Positions 43,961 to 52,781 of a stretch of DNA of 64,000 nucleotides are shown one piece after another. The DNA is taken from assembly GCA_963825645.1 (NCBI GenBank), contig CAWGTT010000011.1, positions 62,001 through 126,000 of the forward strand, given 5' to 3'. The notes beneath the pieces were generated by a model, which made no database searches, was not told where the DNA came from, and saw nothing but the letters and a program-made list of their open reading frames with translations. The position numbers and the translations under genes are program-made. The DNA comes from JADJPO01 sp963825645. GTDB lineage: Bacteria; Actinomycetota; Actinomycetes; Actinomycetales; Kineosporiaceae. Each line of letters opens with the position of its first letter. Positions within the stretch are counted from its first letter, which is position 1.

Positions 43961-45667
43961 CCCCGGGACGCCTCCCGGGCCGTCGCGGTGGGCGGTGTCG
44001 ACGCCTACCGGGACGTCGAGCGCGGCGAGGGTCTGCAACGCCCGGGTAGCCAGCTGCAGGTTGAAGCAGGCCTCCGGGTCGGACAGGTCGTGGCCGGTGA
44101 TCTGGCTGATCCGGCTCAGCCGGTAGCGCAGCGTGTTGCGGTGGACGACGAGCGCGGCGGCGGTGCGTTGGTGGTTGCCACCACGGTCGAGGTAGTGGGT
44201 CAGGGTGCGGACCAGGTCGACGCCCCGGCGGGAGTCGTAGGCAAGCAGCGGGCCGATCCAGCACTCCACGAAGGCCACCACCTCGTCCAGGCGGCTGTTT
44301 CCGACCAGCAACCGATGCACCCCGAGGTCCTCGAACAGGACCGTGCGGTCGGTCCACTCCGCCGCCGCGGCCAGCCGCAGCGCCAGCACGGCCTGCCGGT
44401 AGGACCGGGGGACGGCGGCGATCGCCGTGCACCGCTCCCCGATGCCGATCCGCACCGCGGCGCCGCCGAGCTCGCGGATCACGGCGCCGCGCAGCGTCTC
44501 CCAGTTCACGTCGTGATCCGACAACAGCACGACCTGCGTCCCCCGGGCCACCAGCAGGGTCCCCGCGCCATCTTGCCGGGCTGCCCTTCGGACCGCCTGA
44601 AACAGGACGTCGGTGTCCGCCGCCCGGCCGGGTGCCTCGGCGACCAGCACCCGGTGTGGGCGCTGCAGGTCGTAGCCCAGCACCCCGGCTCGGGCCCGGG
44701 CGCTCTCCTCGTCGACGCCGGCGAGCAGGTCGTCGACGAGGTCGCGCCGCATCCGCAGCTCGCTCTCGGCCCGGCTGCGCACTCGGGCAAGCTCCATCGC
44801 CAGGATGGTTGCCCCGTGCTCCAGGGCCATCACCTCGTGCTCACCCGCGGTGCGGTCAGGGTCGACCAACCGGATCACTCCGAGCACGTCGCCCTGCGGG
44901 TGGGCCAGGGCGACCAGGGCGTCCCGGTCGCGCACCGGGTGCGGACCGGCCAGCGCCCGGCGCACCAGCTGCTCGCGCCGATCCGCCGGGTCCTTCGGGT
45001 AGGGGTCGGGCCGGCCAGGTCCGGCCCAGGCGTGTAGGTTCCCGTGCCGGTCCTCGATCGCCACCGGCAACCCGGTCAGCTCATGGACGGCGCGAGCGAT
45101 GCCCTCCCGGCCCTCTCCGGAGACGGCGACCGCAGTCAGCCGGGCGTGGATCGCCGTGCTGCGGCGCAGCGCGACCACAGTGCCGCGCAGGGCGTCGTTG
45201 GCCTCGGAGAGCCGGGCCGCGGTGGTCGTCTCCTGCAGGTGCAGCTGCCGGTTGGCCAGCGCCGTCCCAGCCTGCTGGGCCAGCGCTCGCAGCAGGAACT
45301 GCTCCTCTGCGTCCGGCGGATCGCAGTCGGCGACGACGAGGAACCCGAAGTGCCCCAGCGGGTTCCCCAGAGGGTAGGCCCAGGCCCCGTCACCGCTGTC
45401 CAGCCTCACCCGACCGCCCAGCGGGCCCAGGGCACCGAGCTGGCGGACCACACCGGCTGGCGGTGCCCAGCGCGGTCCGACGGACGGGCAGTGCAGGCCC
45501 ACCACCCGGCACCCGCCCAGGGTGGGCACCGAGGCCGCGGTGAAGTCAAGGATCTCTTCGGCGTCCATGGTCTCGGTGAGCAGCCGACCGAGGACCAGCA
45601 GGTTCCGCACGGTCGACAGTGGACCCCGTTCCACCTCGGGGCCCCCCGCGACATCGAACGTGCTCAT
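43940..45667 (-). CDS. PucR/CdaR-type transcriptional regulator, copy 2
   Basis: A 575-residue paralogue of the 36921 regulator, with the same plan: GAF-like N-terminal half (GHFGFLVVADCDPPDAEEQ, AVAVSGEGREGIARAVHEL), middle GGDEF-like part, and HTH LTHYLDRGGNHQRTAAAL, HRNTLRYRLSRI, GHDLSDPEACFNLQLA. It is intact though its neighbours are frameshifted. It follows the E1 beta gene by 6 nt on the same strand, so it probably shares that transcript, and it runs against the MEDS copy 2 gene. Confidence 0.88.
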   Translation of the reverse strand: MSTFDVAGGPEVERGPLSTVRNLLVLGRLLTETMDAEEILDFTAASVPTLGGCRVVGLHCPSVGPRWAPPAGVVRQLGALGPLGGRVRLDSGDGAWAYPLGNPLGHFGFLVVADCDPPDAEEQFLLRALAQQAGTALANRQLHLQETTTAARLSEANDALRGTVVALRRSTAIHARLTAVAVSGEGREGIARAVHELTGLPVAIEDRHGNLHAWAGPGRPDPYPKDPADRREQLVRRALAGPHPVRDRDALVALAHPQGDVLGVIRLVDPDRTAGEHEVMALEHGATILAMELARVRSRAESELRMRRDLVDDLLAGVDEESARARAGVLGYDLQRPHRVLVAEAPGRAADTDVLFQAVRRAARQDGAGTLLVARGTQVVLLSDHDVNWETLRGAVIRELGGAAVRIGIGERCTAIAAVPRSYRQAVLALRLAAAAEWTDRTVLFEDLGVHRLLVGNSRLDEVVAFVECWIGPLLAYDSRRGVDLVRTLTHYLDRGGNHQRTAAALVVHRNTLRYRLSRISQITGHDLSDPEACFNLQLATRALQTLAALDVPVGVDTAHRDGPGGVPGVLRGTG

Positions 45668-45673
45668 CGGTGA

Positions 45674-46672
45674 TCAGCGTGCCACGGGGTCGCTCACGAG
45701 TCGGCGGGCGGCGGCGGCAGCCCGCGCTCCGGAGGGCAGCACTTCGGCCTCGAGGGGCTTGGCCACCGGAAGCGGGACGTTGCCACCGCTGACTCGGGCG
45801 ACGGGGGCGCGCAGGGAGTCGAACGCCTCCTCGGCGACCAGTGCCGCAACGGCGGCCCCCCAGCCGAGCTGTCCCGGGTTCTCCTCGACGATCACCAGCC
45901 GTCCGGTGCGGGCGACCGACTGCAGCACGCAGCGGGCGTCCAGCGGGACCAGGCAGCGCAGGTCGATCACCTGGGCCGAGATCCCCTCGACGGCAAGGAC
46001 GTCCGCGGCGTCCAGGCAGGGCTTGACGGTGCCGGCGAGCGCGACGAACGTGACGTCGTCCCCCAGCCGGCGGACCGCGGCCTGGCCGAGCGGCACGTGC
46101 TGCTCGCCGTCTGGGCAGGGCCCTCGGGTGCCGAACAGCCCCTTGTGCTCGAAGACGAGCACCGGGTCGTCGTCGCGGATCGCGGCGGCGAGCAGCCCGG
46201 CCATGTCGACCGGCGTGGACGGCGCGACGATCTTCAGGCCGGGCACGGTCATCGCCCAGTTCTCCAGCGTCTGGCTGTGCTGGCTGCCGAACCCGATGCC
46301 GCCGCCGCCCGCCGAGCGGATCACCAGCGGCAGGCTGAGCTGCCCACCACTCATGTACCGGGCCTTGGCGATCTCGTTGGCCACGCCGTCCCAGCAGGTG
46401 GCGTAGAAGTCGGCGAACATGATCTCGGCGACCGGCCGCAGCCCGGCCATCGCAGCGCCCATCGTGGCGCCCACGATGGCCTGCTCGGAGATCGGGGTGT
46501 CCCGCACCCGGACCGGCCCGAACCGCTCGAGCAGCCCCTTGGTGGTCTTGAAGACACCACCGGAGCCGATGTCCTCACCGATGAGCACCACCCGCGGGTC
46601 GCGCTCCATCTCCTGGGCGAGCGCGGTGGCGACCGCGTCCCGATAGGTCAGCTCGTGGGTCAGTTCCGCCAT
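45674..46672 (-). CDS. Acetoin/pyruvate dehydrogenase-type E1 beta subunit
   Basis: A 332-residue transketolase-like E1 beta with YRDAVATALAQEM, VVLIGEDIG, RVRDTPISEQAIVGATMGAA, EIMFADF and FGSQHSQTLENW. It should pair with the alpha subunit upstream and pass an acyl group to a lipoyl E2. ATG 46672 with GGAG upstream overlaps the alpha stop by 13 nt. No E2 or E3 gene is in view, so the complex must borrow them or have them outside the window. Confidence 0.85.
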   Translation of the reverse strand: MAELTHELTYRDAVATALAQEMERDPRVVLIGEDIGSGGVFKTTKGLLERFGPVRVRDTPISEQAIVGATMGAAMAGLRPVAEIMFADFYATCWDGVANEIAKARYMSGGQLSLPLVIRSAGGGGIGFGSQHSQTLENWAMTVPGLKIVAPSTPVDMAGLLAAAIRDDDPVLVFEHKGLFGTRGPCPDGEQHVPLGQAAVRRLGDDVTFVALAGTVKPCLDAADVLAVEGISAQVIDLRCLVPLDARCVLQSVARTGRLVIVEENPGQLGWGAAVAALVAEEAFDSLRAPVARVSGGNVPLPVAKPLEAEVLPSGARAAAAARRLVSDPVAR

Positions 46673-47713
46673 GTGCTGCTCCCGTCGCTCCACATGTCGC
46701 GCCAGGCGCCTTCCGGGGCCGGGGGCGGCGCGTCGAGGGCGCGCCGCGCAAGGGCGGCGACCTCCTCGCGCAGAGCCGACAGGACGGCGTCCAGCGCGGC
46801 GGCGTCGACGCCCCCGCCACGGCGACGTCCCGGTGCCGGGTGAGCGGGTCGCGGGCTTTCCAGGCGGCGACCTCCTCCGCGGGGCGGTATGCCGCCGGAT
46901 CGGCGACGGAGTGGCCGCTATGCCGGTAGGTGCGGGCCTCGACGAGCACCGGTCCCTGGCCGCTGCGGGCCGCTGCGGTCGCCTCGAGGGCGACCTTCCG
47001 GACGGCGAGCACGTCGTTGCCGTCGACGGTCACGGCGGCCAGGCCGTAGGCGGCGGCCCGGTCGGCGGCCGGTCGGGCGACCGGGGTGACCTTCTCGATC
47101 GGGGTGTACTCCATGTACCCGTTGTTCTCGCAGACGAAGATCACCGGCAGGTACCAGATCGCCGCGAGGTTGAGCGCCTCGTGGAAGGCGCCGATGTTCG
47201 TCGCTCTCGTCACCGAAGAAGCAGGCGGTGACCCGGCCGGCGTCGAGGATCTGGCTGGCCCAGCCCGAGACCGGCCGCGATGGGCAGGTGGGCACCGATG
47301 ATGGCGTGGGAGCCCATGTAGCCGTGCTCGATGCTGGCGATGTGCATCGAGCCGCCCTTGCCGGCGCAGATGCCGCCGTCGCGGCCGAGGAGCTCGAGCA
47401 TCACCGCCTCCGGGTCGGCTCCGCGGACCAGCGCGTGGGCATGGCCGCGGTAGGTGCCGATGGAGCGGTCATCCGGGCCAAGCGCCGAGCCGACCCCGAC
47501 GGCGATCGGCCTCGTGGCCGATCGCCAGGTGAGCCGGGCCGCGCACATGGCCCTGCTTGTACAGGGTCTCGACCCGTTCCTCGAACACCGCAGGTAGGCC
47601 ATCGCGAGGTACAGGGCCAGGTCCCGGTCGGGCGCAGTGAGGCCGTCGAGATCGGCTGAGGTGATGCCCTGGTGACGGTCGATACCGCCCCGGGCCGGTG
47701 CATCGGCTGTCAT
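46660..47713 (-). pseudogene. Acetoin/pyruvate dehydrogenase-type E1 alpha subunit, about five frameshifts
   Basis: Starts ATG 47713 (MTADAPARGG). Pieces in changing frames are LALYLAMAYLR, FEERVETLYKQGHVRGPAHL, GTYRGHAHALVRGADPEAVM, GKGGSMHIASIEHGYMGSHA, ILDAGRVTACFFGDES (the TPP GDG region), TNIGAFHEALNLAAIWYLPV, FVCENNGYMEYTPIEKV and RTYRHSGHSVADPAAYR. Breaks fall near 47595, 47512, 47280, 47206 and 46815. Joined they make a normal E1 alpha of about 350 residues. Five breaks in 1 kb is the highest density in the window. Confidence 0.78.
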
Positions 47714-48304
47714 GGCGCCCCTTCACCGGTTCGAGGGGCTTCCAGGTAGGCAAGCACCCAGGCAGGGGATTCGTCCCCCGTGGCCAGTCTTCGTCCGGGA
47801 TGTTGAGCCCATGGGACCAGTCGGATTCGGTCACCGCCCGGCGTTCTCACGGACCGGCCAGCCGGTTCTACGGTCCGCTCGGGCAGCCGGACCAGGATCG
47901 TCGACGTGGTCCGGCGCCGGACGCAGCCCCAACGACGACCCGGGACAGCGAACAGGCGGCATCCCATCGACGGCGTCGGGTATCGCCGGCCCGTTGTCCA
48001 CCGCAGGCATCCAGGTGCGGTCCATGATCAGATCACCAATAGACCACTCGCCGCTGCAAACCGTCGTCAACGACTATGCACGGTTGGACACGCTCGATAC
48101 CCACCAATCGGTCGCCGATCGATGGGTAGGCGAATACCTCCTGAGCAGCACGTTTGCGCCGCTATGGCGCACCGGGCAGAGGCAGAATGCGCGATCGCGT
48201 AACGGTCCTCCACACCGCTGAAGCCTGTGCCGACGTCACGTGAGGGCAGCTCCGGATGGAAGTCCTCGGCAAAGGTCCAGCTCAGGGCCATGATCAACAC
48301 GAAG
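47714..48304. other. Non-coding right end of the 32 kb island
   Basis: About 590 nt without a supported gene. It should hold the promoter of the E1 operon. The stretch near 48025 (ATGATCAGATCACCAATAGA) is loosely like 15659 (ATGATCAGACTACGGATAGG), which lies at the same distance from tRNA-Ser copy A, so both may be element right ends. Confidence 0.4.
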
Positions 48305-48364
48305 CGGAGGGCGAGGGATTCGAACCCCCGGGGCAGGATTGGGTACCGCCCAGCGGTTTTCAAG
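48305..48364 (-). repeat. tRNA-Ser 3' half, copy B (candidate att site)
   Basis: Sixty bases identical to copies C and D. On the minus strand they give CTTGAAA (UGA anticodon loop), the long variable arm, T arm GGGGG-TTCGAAT-CCCTC and acceptor strand GCCCTCC. No 5' half. The left flank has ATGATCAACACGAAGCG as in A and C; the right flank differs from the other three copies. It closes the 32 kb island and opens the toxin-antitoxin unit. Confidence 0.82.
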
Positions 48365-48526
48365 CGCGTTGGGAACAGGGCGCTGAACTGCGGCGATGCC
48401 GCAAGCGGCTCGGCTTCTCCGCGTATTCGCCGCGGGCGGTCGAGGTTCGCTGTCGTTGGCCGGGCCGGCGTGCCGTGGCCCGCCGAGCCACTCGCGGGCC
48501 TGTCGGATGAGCTCGGCGTCTCAGCC

Positions 48527-49003
48527 TCAGTCGGGCAGGACTGTCTCCACGCGGTCACGTAGGACGGGGATGACATGGCGGACGAGATCGGCGGCCAGGT
48601 CAGCGGCTTCGTCAGCGGCGGCAGGGTCGGCGCGCTGGTGGCGGTACATGTTGTCGTTGCGTTGACGGCGCAGGTAGGCGGCATCGGCGAGGGTCTTGGC
48701 GGCCGGCCCGGATAGCAGCAGGACGGCGGCGTCGAAGGTGATGCGGTGTTCGCCTTCACCTCCCGCGGGGCGCCAGCCTGCGGCCAGGAGCAGGGCAAGG
48801 GCGAGCTTGCGGGCCATCTCGTAGGCCAGAAGGACGGTCGCGGAGTAGTCCTTGACCGCGAGCAGCGTCGGCACCGCCCGGGCGTGGGCCTGGGCGTCGA
48901 GGTACAGCTCGGCCGCGGCGTCCAGGTTCGGTGCCTGCAGACGGGTGAGCCGGCCGGCCTTGGCCAACTGATGCAGGCGGCCGGTCGGGGAGACGGGTGT
49001 CAC
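48527..49003 (-). CDS. HEPN-domain protein (toxin of MNT/HEPN pair)
   Basis: A 158-residue alpha-helical HEPN protein. The RNase-type motif R-x6-H reads RNDNMYRH at about residues 115-122, after a helical region with YSATVLLAYEMARKLALALL. HEPN proteins in this pairing are toxins that the nucleotidyltransferase partner neutralises, often by adding nucleotides to the toxin. ATG 49003 overlaps the MNT stop by four bases, the usual tight pair. It lies between tRNA-Ser copies B and C. Confidence 0.82.
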   Translation of the reverse strand: MTPVSPTGRLHQLAKAGRLTRLQAPNLDAAAELYLDAQAHARAVPTLLAVKDYSATVLLAYEMARKLALALLLAAGWRPAGGEGEHRITFDAAVLLLSGPAAKTLADAAYLRRQRNDNMYRHQRADPAAADEAADLAADLVRHVIPVLRDRVETVLPD

Positions 49004-49584
49004 GGTGCCTCCGCAGTGAATTCTTGGTGGGGGCGGGCCTGGATCTCAGCCAGGACCCCGACCTTGGCAGCGTCCCATTCCTCTGGGGTGGCGAAGGCCA
49101 CCTGGACCGGGATCCCGAGACGTTCGGACAGCTCATCAGCCACTCGGTGGACGGCAATCCGACTCGGGGAACCCACCACCAGCACGTCCAGGTCCCGCGG
49201 CGCCGGGCCCGCCTCCCCGGCCGCGCGGGCCGCCCACGACCCGTAGACAACCACCCGTGCCACCCCGCGCAGCGGCAACAGCTCGCCGGCCGCCAGGCGC
49301 GCGGGCCCGAACGCCTTGACCACGAGGGAGGCCAGATCGGAGAAGAACGGCGATGCGTTATTGGCCTGCACCACGCGAGTACGACCCACCTTCTCCTCCA
49401 CCAGCAACCCGGCCCCGACCAAGCGGGTCAGCTCCCTCGTCACCGTTGAGACGTCTGCGTCCACCACCCGCGCCAGGTCGGTGACCGTGAACCGACGCCC
49501 CGGCTCCCCCAGCACGCGCGCCAAGAGATCTCCCTGCAGCCTGCTGCGGAAGATCGGCAGCAACGGTGACGCCGAGGTTTGCAT
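49000..49584 (-). CDS. MNT nucleotidyltransferase with winged-helix domain (antitoxin)
   Basis: A 194-residue protein. Residues 1-90 are an ArsR/MarR-like winged helix (RFTVTDLARVVDADVSTVTR, LLVEEKVGRTRVVQAN). Then comes a minimal nucleotidyltransferase with GSWAARAAGEAGPAPRDLDV, the G-S ... D-x-D metal signature. It should neutralise HEPN and repress its own operon. I chose ATG 49584 over the longer frame to 49737 because the leader is unlike the family and the palindromic operator lies just upstream of 49584. Confidence 0.82.
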   Translation of the reverse strand: MQTSASPLLPIFRSRLQGDLLARVLGEPGRRFTVTDLARVVDADVSTVTRELTRLVGAGLLVEEKVGRTRVVQANNASPFFSDLASLVVKAFGPARLAAGELLPLRGVARVVVYGSWAARAAGEAGPAPRDLDVLVVGSPSRIAVHRVADELSERLGIPVQVAFATPEEWDAAKVGVLAEIQARPHQEFTAEAP

Positions 49585-49586
49585 AA

Positions 49587-49606
49587 CGCGCACGATATCA
49601 TGCGCG
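49587..49606. promoter_or_regulatory. Inverted repeat at the MNT start, candidate autorepressor operator
   Basis: CGCGCA, 8 nt with GATATC at the centre, then TGCGCG. It sits 3 nt upstream of the antitoxin start, where a winged-helix antitoxin would repress its own transcription. Half-sites resemble the GCGC-ATA elements before the AlbA gene at 56475-56524. Confidence 0.55.
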
Positions 49607-49900
49607 ATAGCCAACCTAACGCGGCGAGACGCCCCCATGCGACGGAGCCGCCCCCACGCGCCGTCGAGTCGGCCCTGGCAGAGCCAGGAATCGTCTCCGC
49701 GTATTCTCCGCGAAACCAGCGCCACGGACCGCAACACGCAAGCACGCCACGGAAACCATGCAGGTCACAGCCTCGGACCTCCCGGACGCATGCCGCACCA
49801 GCGGTTCTCCGAACCGCCGATCTCACAGATACCCCCACCCCCTATCCGCCAGATCACGGACGCGACGAAAGCCCAGGTCACATGCATGATCACGACGAAG

Positions 49901-49960
49901 CGGAGGGCGAGGGATTCGAACCCCCGGGGCAGGATTGGGTACCGCCCAGCGGTTTTCAAG
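49901..49960 (-). repeat. tRNA-Ser 3' half, copy C (candidate att site)
   Basis: Identical over 60 bp to copies B and D. The left flank (ATGATCACGACGAAG) matches A and B; the right flank matches D for about 80 bp. A complete tRNA would need a D arm before the anticodon, but only ~20 unpaired bases of foreign sequence follow, so this is a fragment. Confidence 0.82.
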
Positions 49961-50095
49961 ACACCCACGCGAACCTCCGCTGACCAGCGACGATACCCGC
50001 CGGGCGCGGTGGTGGACCACGGATGGACCACGGGCAGTCGTCGCTAGTCAGGCGTGACTGGGCATCGTCGGTGACGGCTGGACTGTCCGGTAAGG
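49961..50095. repeat. Island-end repeat next to tRNA-Ser copy C
   Basis: The first ~78 bp differ from the copy D flank at only a few bases, then a 23-bp block GCATCGTCGGTGACGGCTGG.. recurs. It contains TGGACCACGG twice, one base apart. This is what one expects of a shared element end with integrase arm sites. Similar but weaker likeness to copy A flank. Confidence 0.7.
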
Positions 50096-50097
50096 GG

Positions 50098-50510
50098 TCA
50101 GGACGGCGAGGTGGACTGCAGCAGCACGAGACCTTCGTGGTCGCGATAGTCGAGGTAGTCCTTCACGTTCCAGGTGGCCAACGGCAACCCATGGGACAGG
50201 CAACATGCCGCGATCCAGGAGTCGTTGACCGGACGCGGCCGACCCCGCCGTCGGGCATGGGCCAGCAACTGCCCCCAGGTCCGCGAGATCTGCTCATCGG
50301 AGTCGATCACCACGACATCGGACAACCAGGCCTGGAGCCGATCCTTCGCCACCGGGCCCCAGGACCGGATCTCGGCCCAGTGCCCCAGCTCCCGACCGTC
50401 ACGAACGTCACGCACCACGAGACACCGATCAGCTGTTCCGCCACCGGCCCGGACAGGCTCCCCTTGATCGCCGCCGACGCGACATCGGTGTCCAGGACGA
50501 CGTACCTCAC
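50098..50510 (-). pseudogene. VapC-type PIN-domain toxin, frameshifted
   Basis: ATG 50510 reads MRYVVLDTDVASAAIKG with the first PIN aspartates. The frame breaks near 50395 and continues GHWAEIRSWGPVAKDRLQ, VVVIDSDEQISRTWGQLLA, RRGRPRPVNDSWIAACCL with the third and fourth acidic residues, and PLATWNVKDYLDY. Joined length is about 137 residues, normal for VapC ribonuclease toxins. With one frameshift it is probably dead. The small gene upstream looks like its antitoxin. Confidence 0.75.
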
Positions 50511-50592
50511 CCGCCACCTGCCGCACCGGCTACTCCGCGATCACGCAGCGGACGCCTCGGCCCGACGACGTCGCCCACGCCATCCAGACCGC

Positions 50593-50805
50593 TCACGCGG
50601 TCTCGGTCTGCCGCCACGCCCGGACCTGTTCCTGGAACGCCGCCAGCTCCTCGTCATCGAACAGGCCCTCCACCGCCTTGTCCGCCAACCGCGCCACCGG
50701 CACCACACCCCGACGGGCGGCAAGCTCCTCGACGCTCACCCGTGGGCTCCCCCCAGGTCGCCCCGGGACGCCGGCCCCCGACCCGTCTTCCGGCTGACTC
50801 GACAT
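50593..50805 (-). CDS. Small VapB-like antitoxin-type protein
   Basis: A 70-residue acidic protein from ATG 50805. The C-terminal part RRGVVPVARLADKAVEGLFD and DEELAAFQEQVRAWR matches a small actinobacterial protein usually found right before PIN toxins. It is 82 nt upstream of the VapC relic in the same direction. The N-terminal half is low complexity. Function as antitoxin is by context. Confidence 0.6.
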   Translation of the reverse strand: MSSQPEDGSGAGVPGRPGGSPRVSVEELAARRGVVPVARLADKAVEGLFDDEELAAFQEQVRAWRQTETA

Positions 50806-50903
50806 CACCGACCACCTCCCCACGCGTCGACCCTGCCCACCAAGCATCCCATGCAGACCCCAGCGAGGCTCCCACCCTGTCGCCGTCCGGGCGCGGGGCC
50901 GGT

Positions 50904-51168
50904 TCACCGCGACCCCGCCACATGCAACACGTGAGCATCGCCAAGCAGCGCGACAGCCTCGCGGCGCAGTGAGGCGGCCACCGGTGCCCCCGAGGCGACC
51001 AGGTCACGGACCTGACCGGGGGCCAGATCCATGATCGCCGCCGGGTTTCCCCGACCATCGCCTGATCATCCGCGCCAGGTCCGCCACATCGCTGTCCCAG
51101 CCGTCCAGGGCGGCCCGGCCCATCCGGGCCGGGCGGACCAGGAACAGGTCGATGTCCGAATCGATGTT
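50904..51168 (-). pseudogene. Catalytic fragment of a nucleotidyltransferase-domain protein
   Basis: About 85 residues with NIDSDIDLFLVRPARM (the D-x-D metal pair), GWDSDVADLARMIRRWSG and a C-terminal APVAASLRREAVALLGDAHV. The N-terminal HTH and the G-S motif are missing because the ABC ATPase fragment is fused at about 51165. A frameshift may exist near 51040. The HTH end of a protein of the same type is the relic at 12530-12650. Confidence 0.6.
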
Positions 51169-51616
51169 CTGCCAGGTCCAGGCGGCGCCTCTCCCCGCCG
51201 GAGAGCTGCTTGACGGTCACACCTGCACGGTGACTGAGGTCGACCAGGTCGAGGGCCTCCTCGACCGGGCGGGCCGAGGTCAACGTTTCGGCCCAGACCC
51301 GCCCCGTCTCGGCGACAGTCAGGTCGCCCGGAAAGCCCCCCTCCTGCAGCATGATCCCGATCCGGGGCCGCACCAGGCGTCGAGCGCGGTACGGATCGTG
51401 CCCCAGCACCCGCACCACGCCTGACGTGGGACGGGCCAGGCCCTCGATGACCTCCAGCGTGGAGGTCTTCCCGGCGCCGTTCGTGCCGAGCAGCGCGAAG
51501 AGCTCGCCGCGGCGTACTGTGAGGCTCACACCTCGGACCGCGTCGAAGCCGCGCTTACCCGGAGAGCCGTAGCGGCGCCGAAGATCCTCGACTTCGATGA
51601 CTCGTGTGTTGTCCAT
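51169..51616 (-). pseudogene. ABC transporter ATPase, truncated after the signature motif
   Basis: 149 residues of an ABC-2-type (drug or lantibiotic export) ATPase. Walker A is LGTNGAGKTST, the Q-loop region IGIMLQEGGF and the signature KQLSGGERRRLDLA. Then the sequence changes to a nucleotidyltransferase gene, so Walker B, H-loop and the permease partner are lost. ATG 51616 and its context are intact. Not functional. Confidence 0.8.
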
Positions 51617-52142
51617 GCCAGCAAGCCTCTGCCCGCAACGTCCCGTCGGGCAGTGTCCGGAATCATCAGTTCCCGTGCCCGATACACCCCCGAGGCATGA
51701 CGGATGTCACGGAGCTCGGCCAGCGGTGAGAGCCGATCCAGAATGTGCCGGTCGCGCTACCGGGAGAAGGCGACTACCGCCGTCCGGAGCCGTTCATCGC
51801 TCACCACGGCAACCGATTCCACGACGGCGGCCGTCACCGCCCTGCACCGCGGGACCGCGATCACCCGCTGGCGCGACTTCGCCGACCGCCTGCCGCAACA
51901 GTTCGCAGAACTGGTGGACAGCGTCTGCCAGCTTGCCGACCCCGCGCTCACCGGTGAGGTGGCCACACCGGCACTGGGACCACCAAACGCTCGAGTGGAC
52001 AGTTGACCACCCCTGATGACACCTCTCAGGGCAGATCTCGGGTGGGCTCACCCGGTTGACCTTGCGGATCACGTCCGTCCGGGCGGCGCCCCGCGGACGG
52101 CGGTGCGAGGCGACTCGTCGACGGCGGCTTCCCGTGCGCCGT
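51617..52142. other. Stretch without a supported gene
   Basis: About 525 nt between the ABC fragment start and the response regulator stop. Overlapping short frames on both strands have no recognisable domain. It would hold the ABC gene promoter. Confidence 0.35.
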
Positions 52143-52781
52143 TCACGAGCCGCCGAGACCCGACCGGCGGGCCAGCTCGGCCGCCTGGTGGCGGTCGCTG
52201 ACCCCCAGCTTCGCCAGGATGCTCGACACCAGGTTGCTGACCGTCTTGGTGGCCAGTCCCAGCCGGCTTGCGATCTCTCGGGGCGGCAGACCCCCGGCGA
52301 GCAGCTCGAGCACATCGGCCTCGCGCGGGGTGAGCTCAGGGAACGGCGTCGATAACCGTGGCGGCGCGACCAGCTGGGCCAGGACCCGGGGCGCGACCCC
52401 GGTGCCGAACACAGCCTCGCCCGCCGCCACCGCCCGTACGGCCCGCTCGATGTCCTCCTGCTCAGCGCCTTTGAGCAAGTACCCCTTGGCGCCGGCGCGC
52501 ATCGCCGCGAACAGGGAATCATCGTCCCCGAACATCGTCAGAACGCACACCGCCGTGCGGGGGAGCAACCGGCCGAGCTCGCGGAGCACCCAGAAGCCGT
52601 CCGCGCCGGGCATCTGCAGATCCAGCAGGACGACGTCCGGCCGGTACAGCACGGCCTCCTTCACCGCGCCCCGCCCGTCGGCCGCCGAGGCGACCACCGT
52701 GATCCCGTCCAGCGACCCCAGCAACGCGGTCAGGCCGTGCCGCATAACGGGGTGATCGTCGGCCACCAGGACGGTGATCAT
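52143..52781 (-). CDS. NarL/FixJ-family response regulator
   Basis: A 212-residue two-domain regulator. The receiver has VLVADDHPVMRHGL, the phospho-acceptor Asp in VVLLDLQMPGADGF and the Lys in GYLLKGAEQED. The LuxR helix-turn-helix at the end is ELTPREADVLELLAGG, EIASRLGLATKTVSN. ATG 52781 overlaps the kinase stop by four bases, so the pair is cognate. The regulon is unknown; the sensor and two membrane genes are neighbours. Confidence 0.92.
   Translation of the reverse strand: MITVLVADDHPVMRHGLTALLGSLDGITVVASAADGRGAVKEAVLYRPDVVLLDLQMPGADGFWVLRELGRLLPRTAVCVLTMFGDDDSLFAAMRAGAKGYLLKGAEQEDIERAVRAVAAGEAVFGTGVAPRVLAQLVAPPRLSTPFPELTPREADVLELLAGGLPPREIASRLGLATKTVSNLVSSILAKLGVSDRHQAAELARRSGLGGS

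Noticed and set aside
16000..48300. Alkene monooxygenase or integrase gene in the island
   Set aside because: I looked for di-iron carboxylate motifs and for tyrosine or serine recombinase motifs and saw none.
48305..49960. A functional tRNA-Ser gene
   Set aside because: The D arm, 5' acceptor strand and a pairing 5' anticodon stem are missing in every copy.
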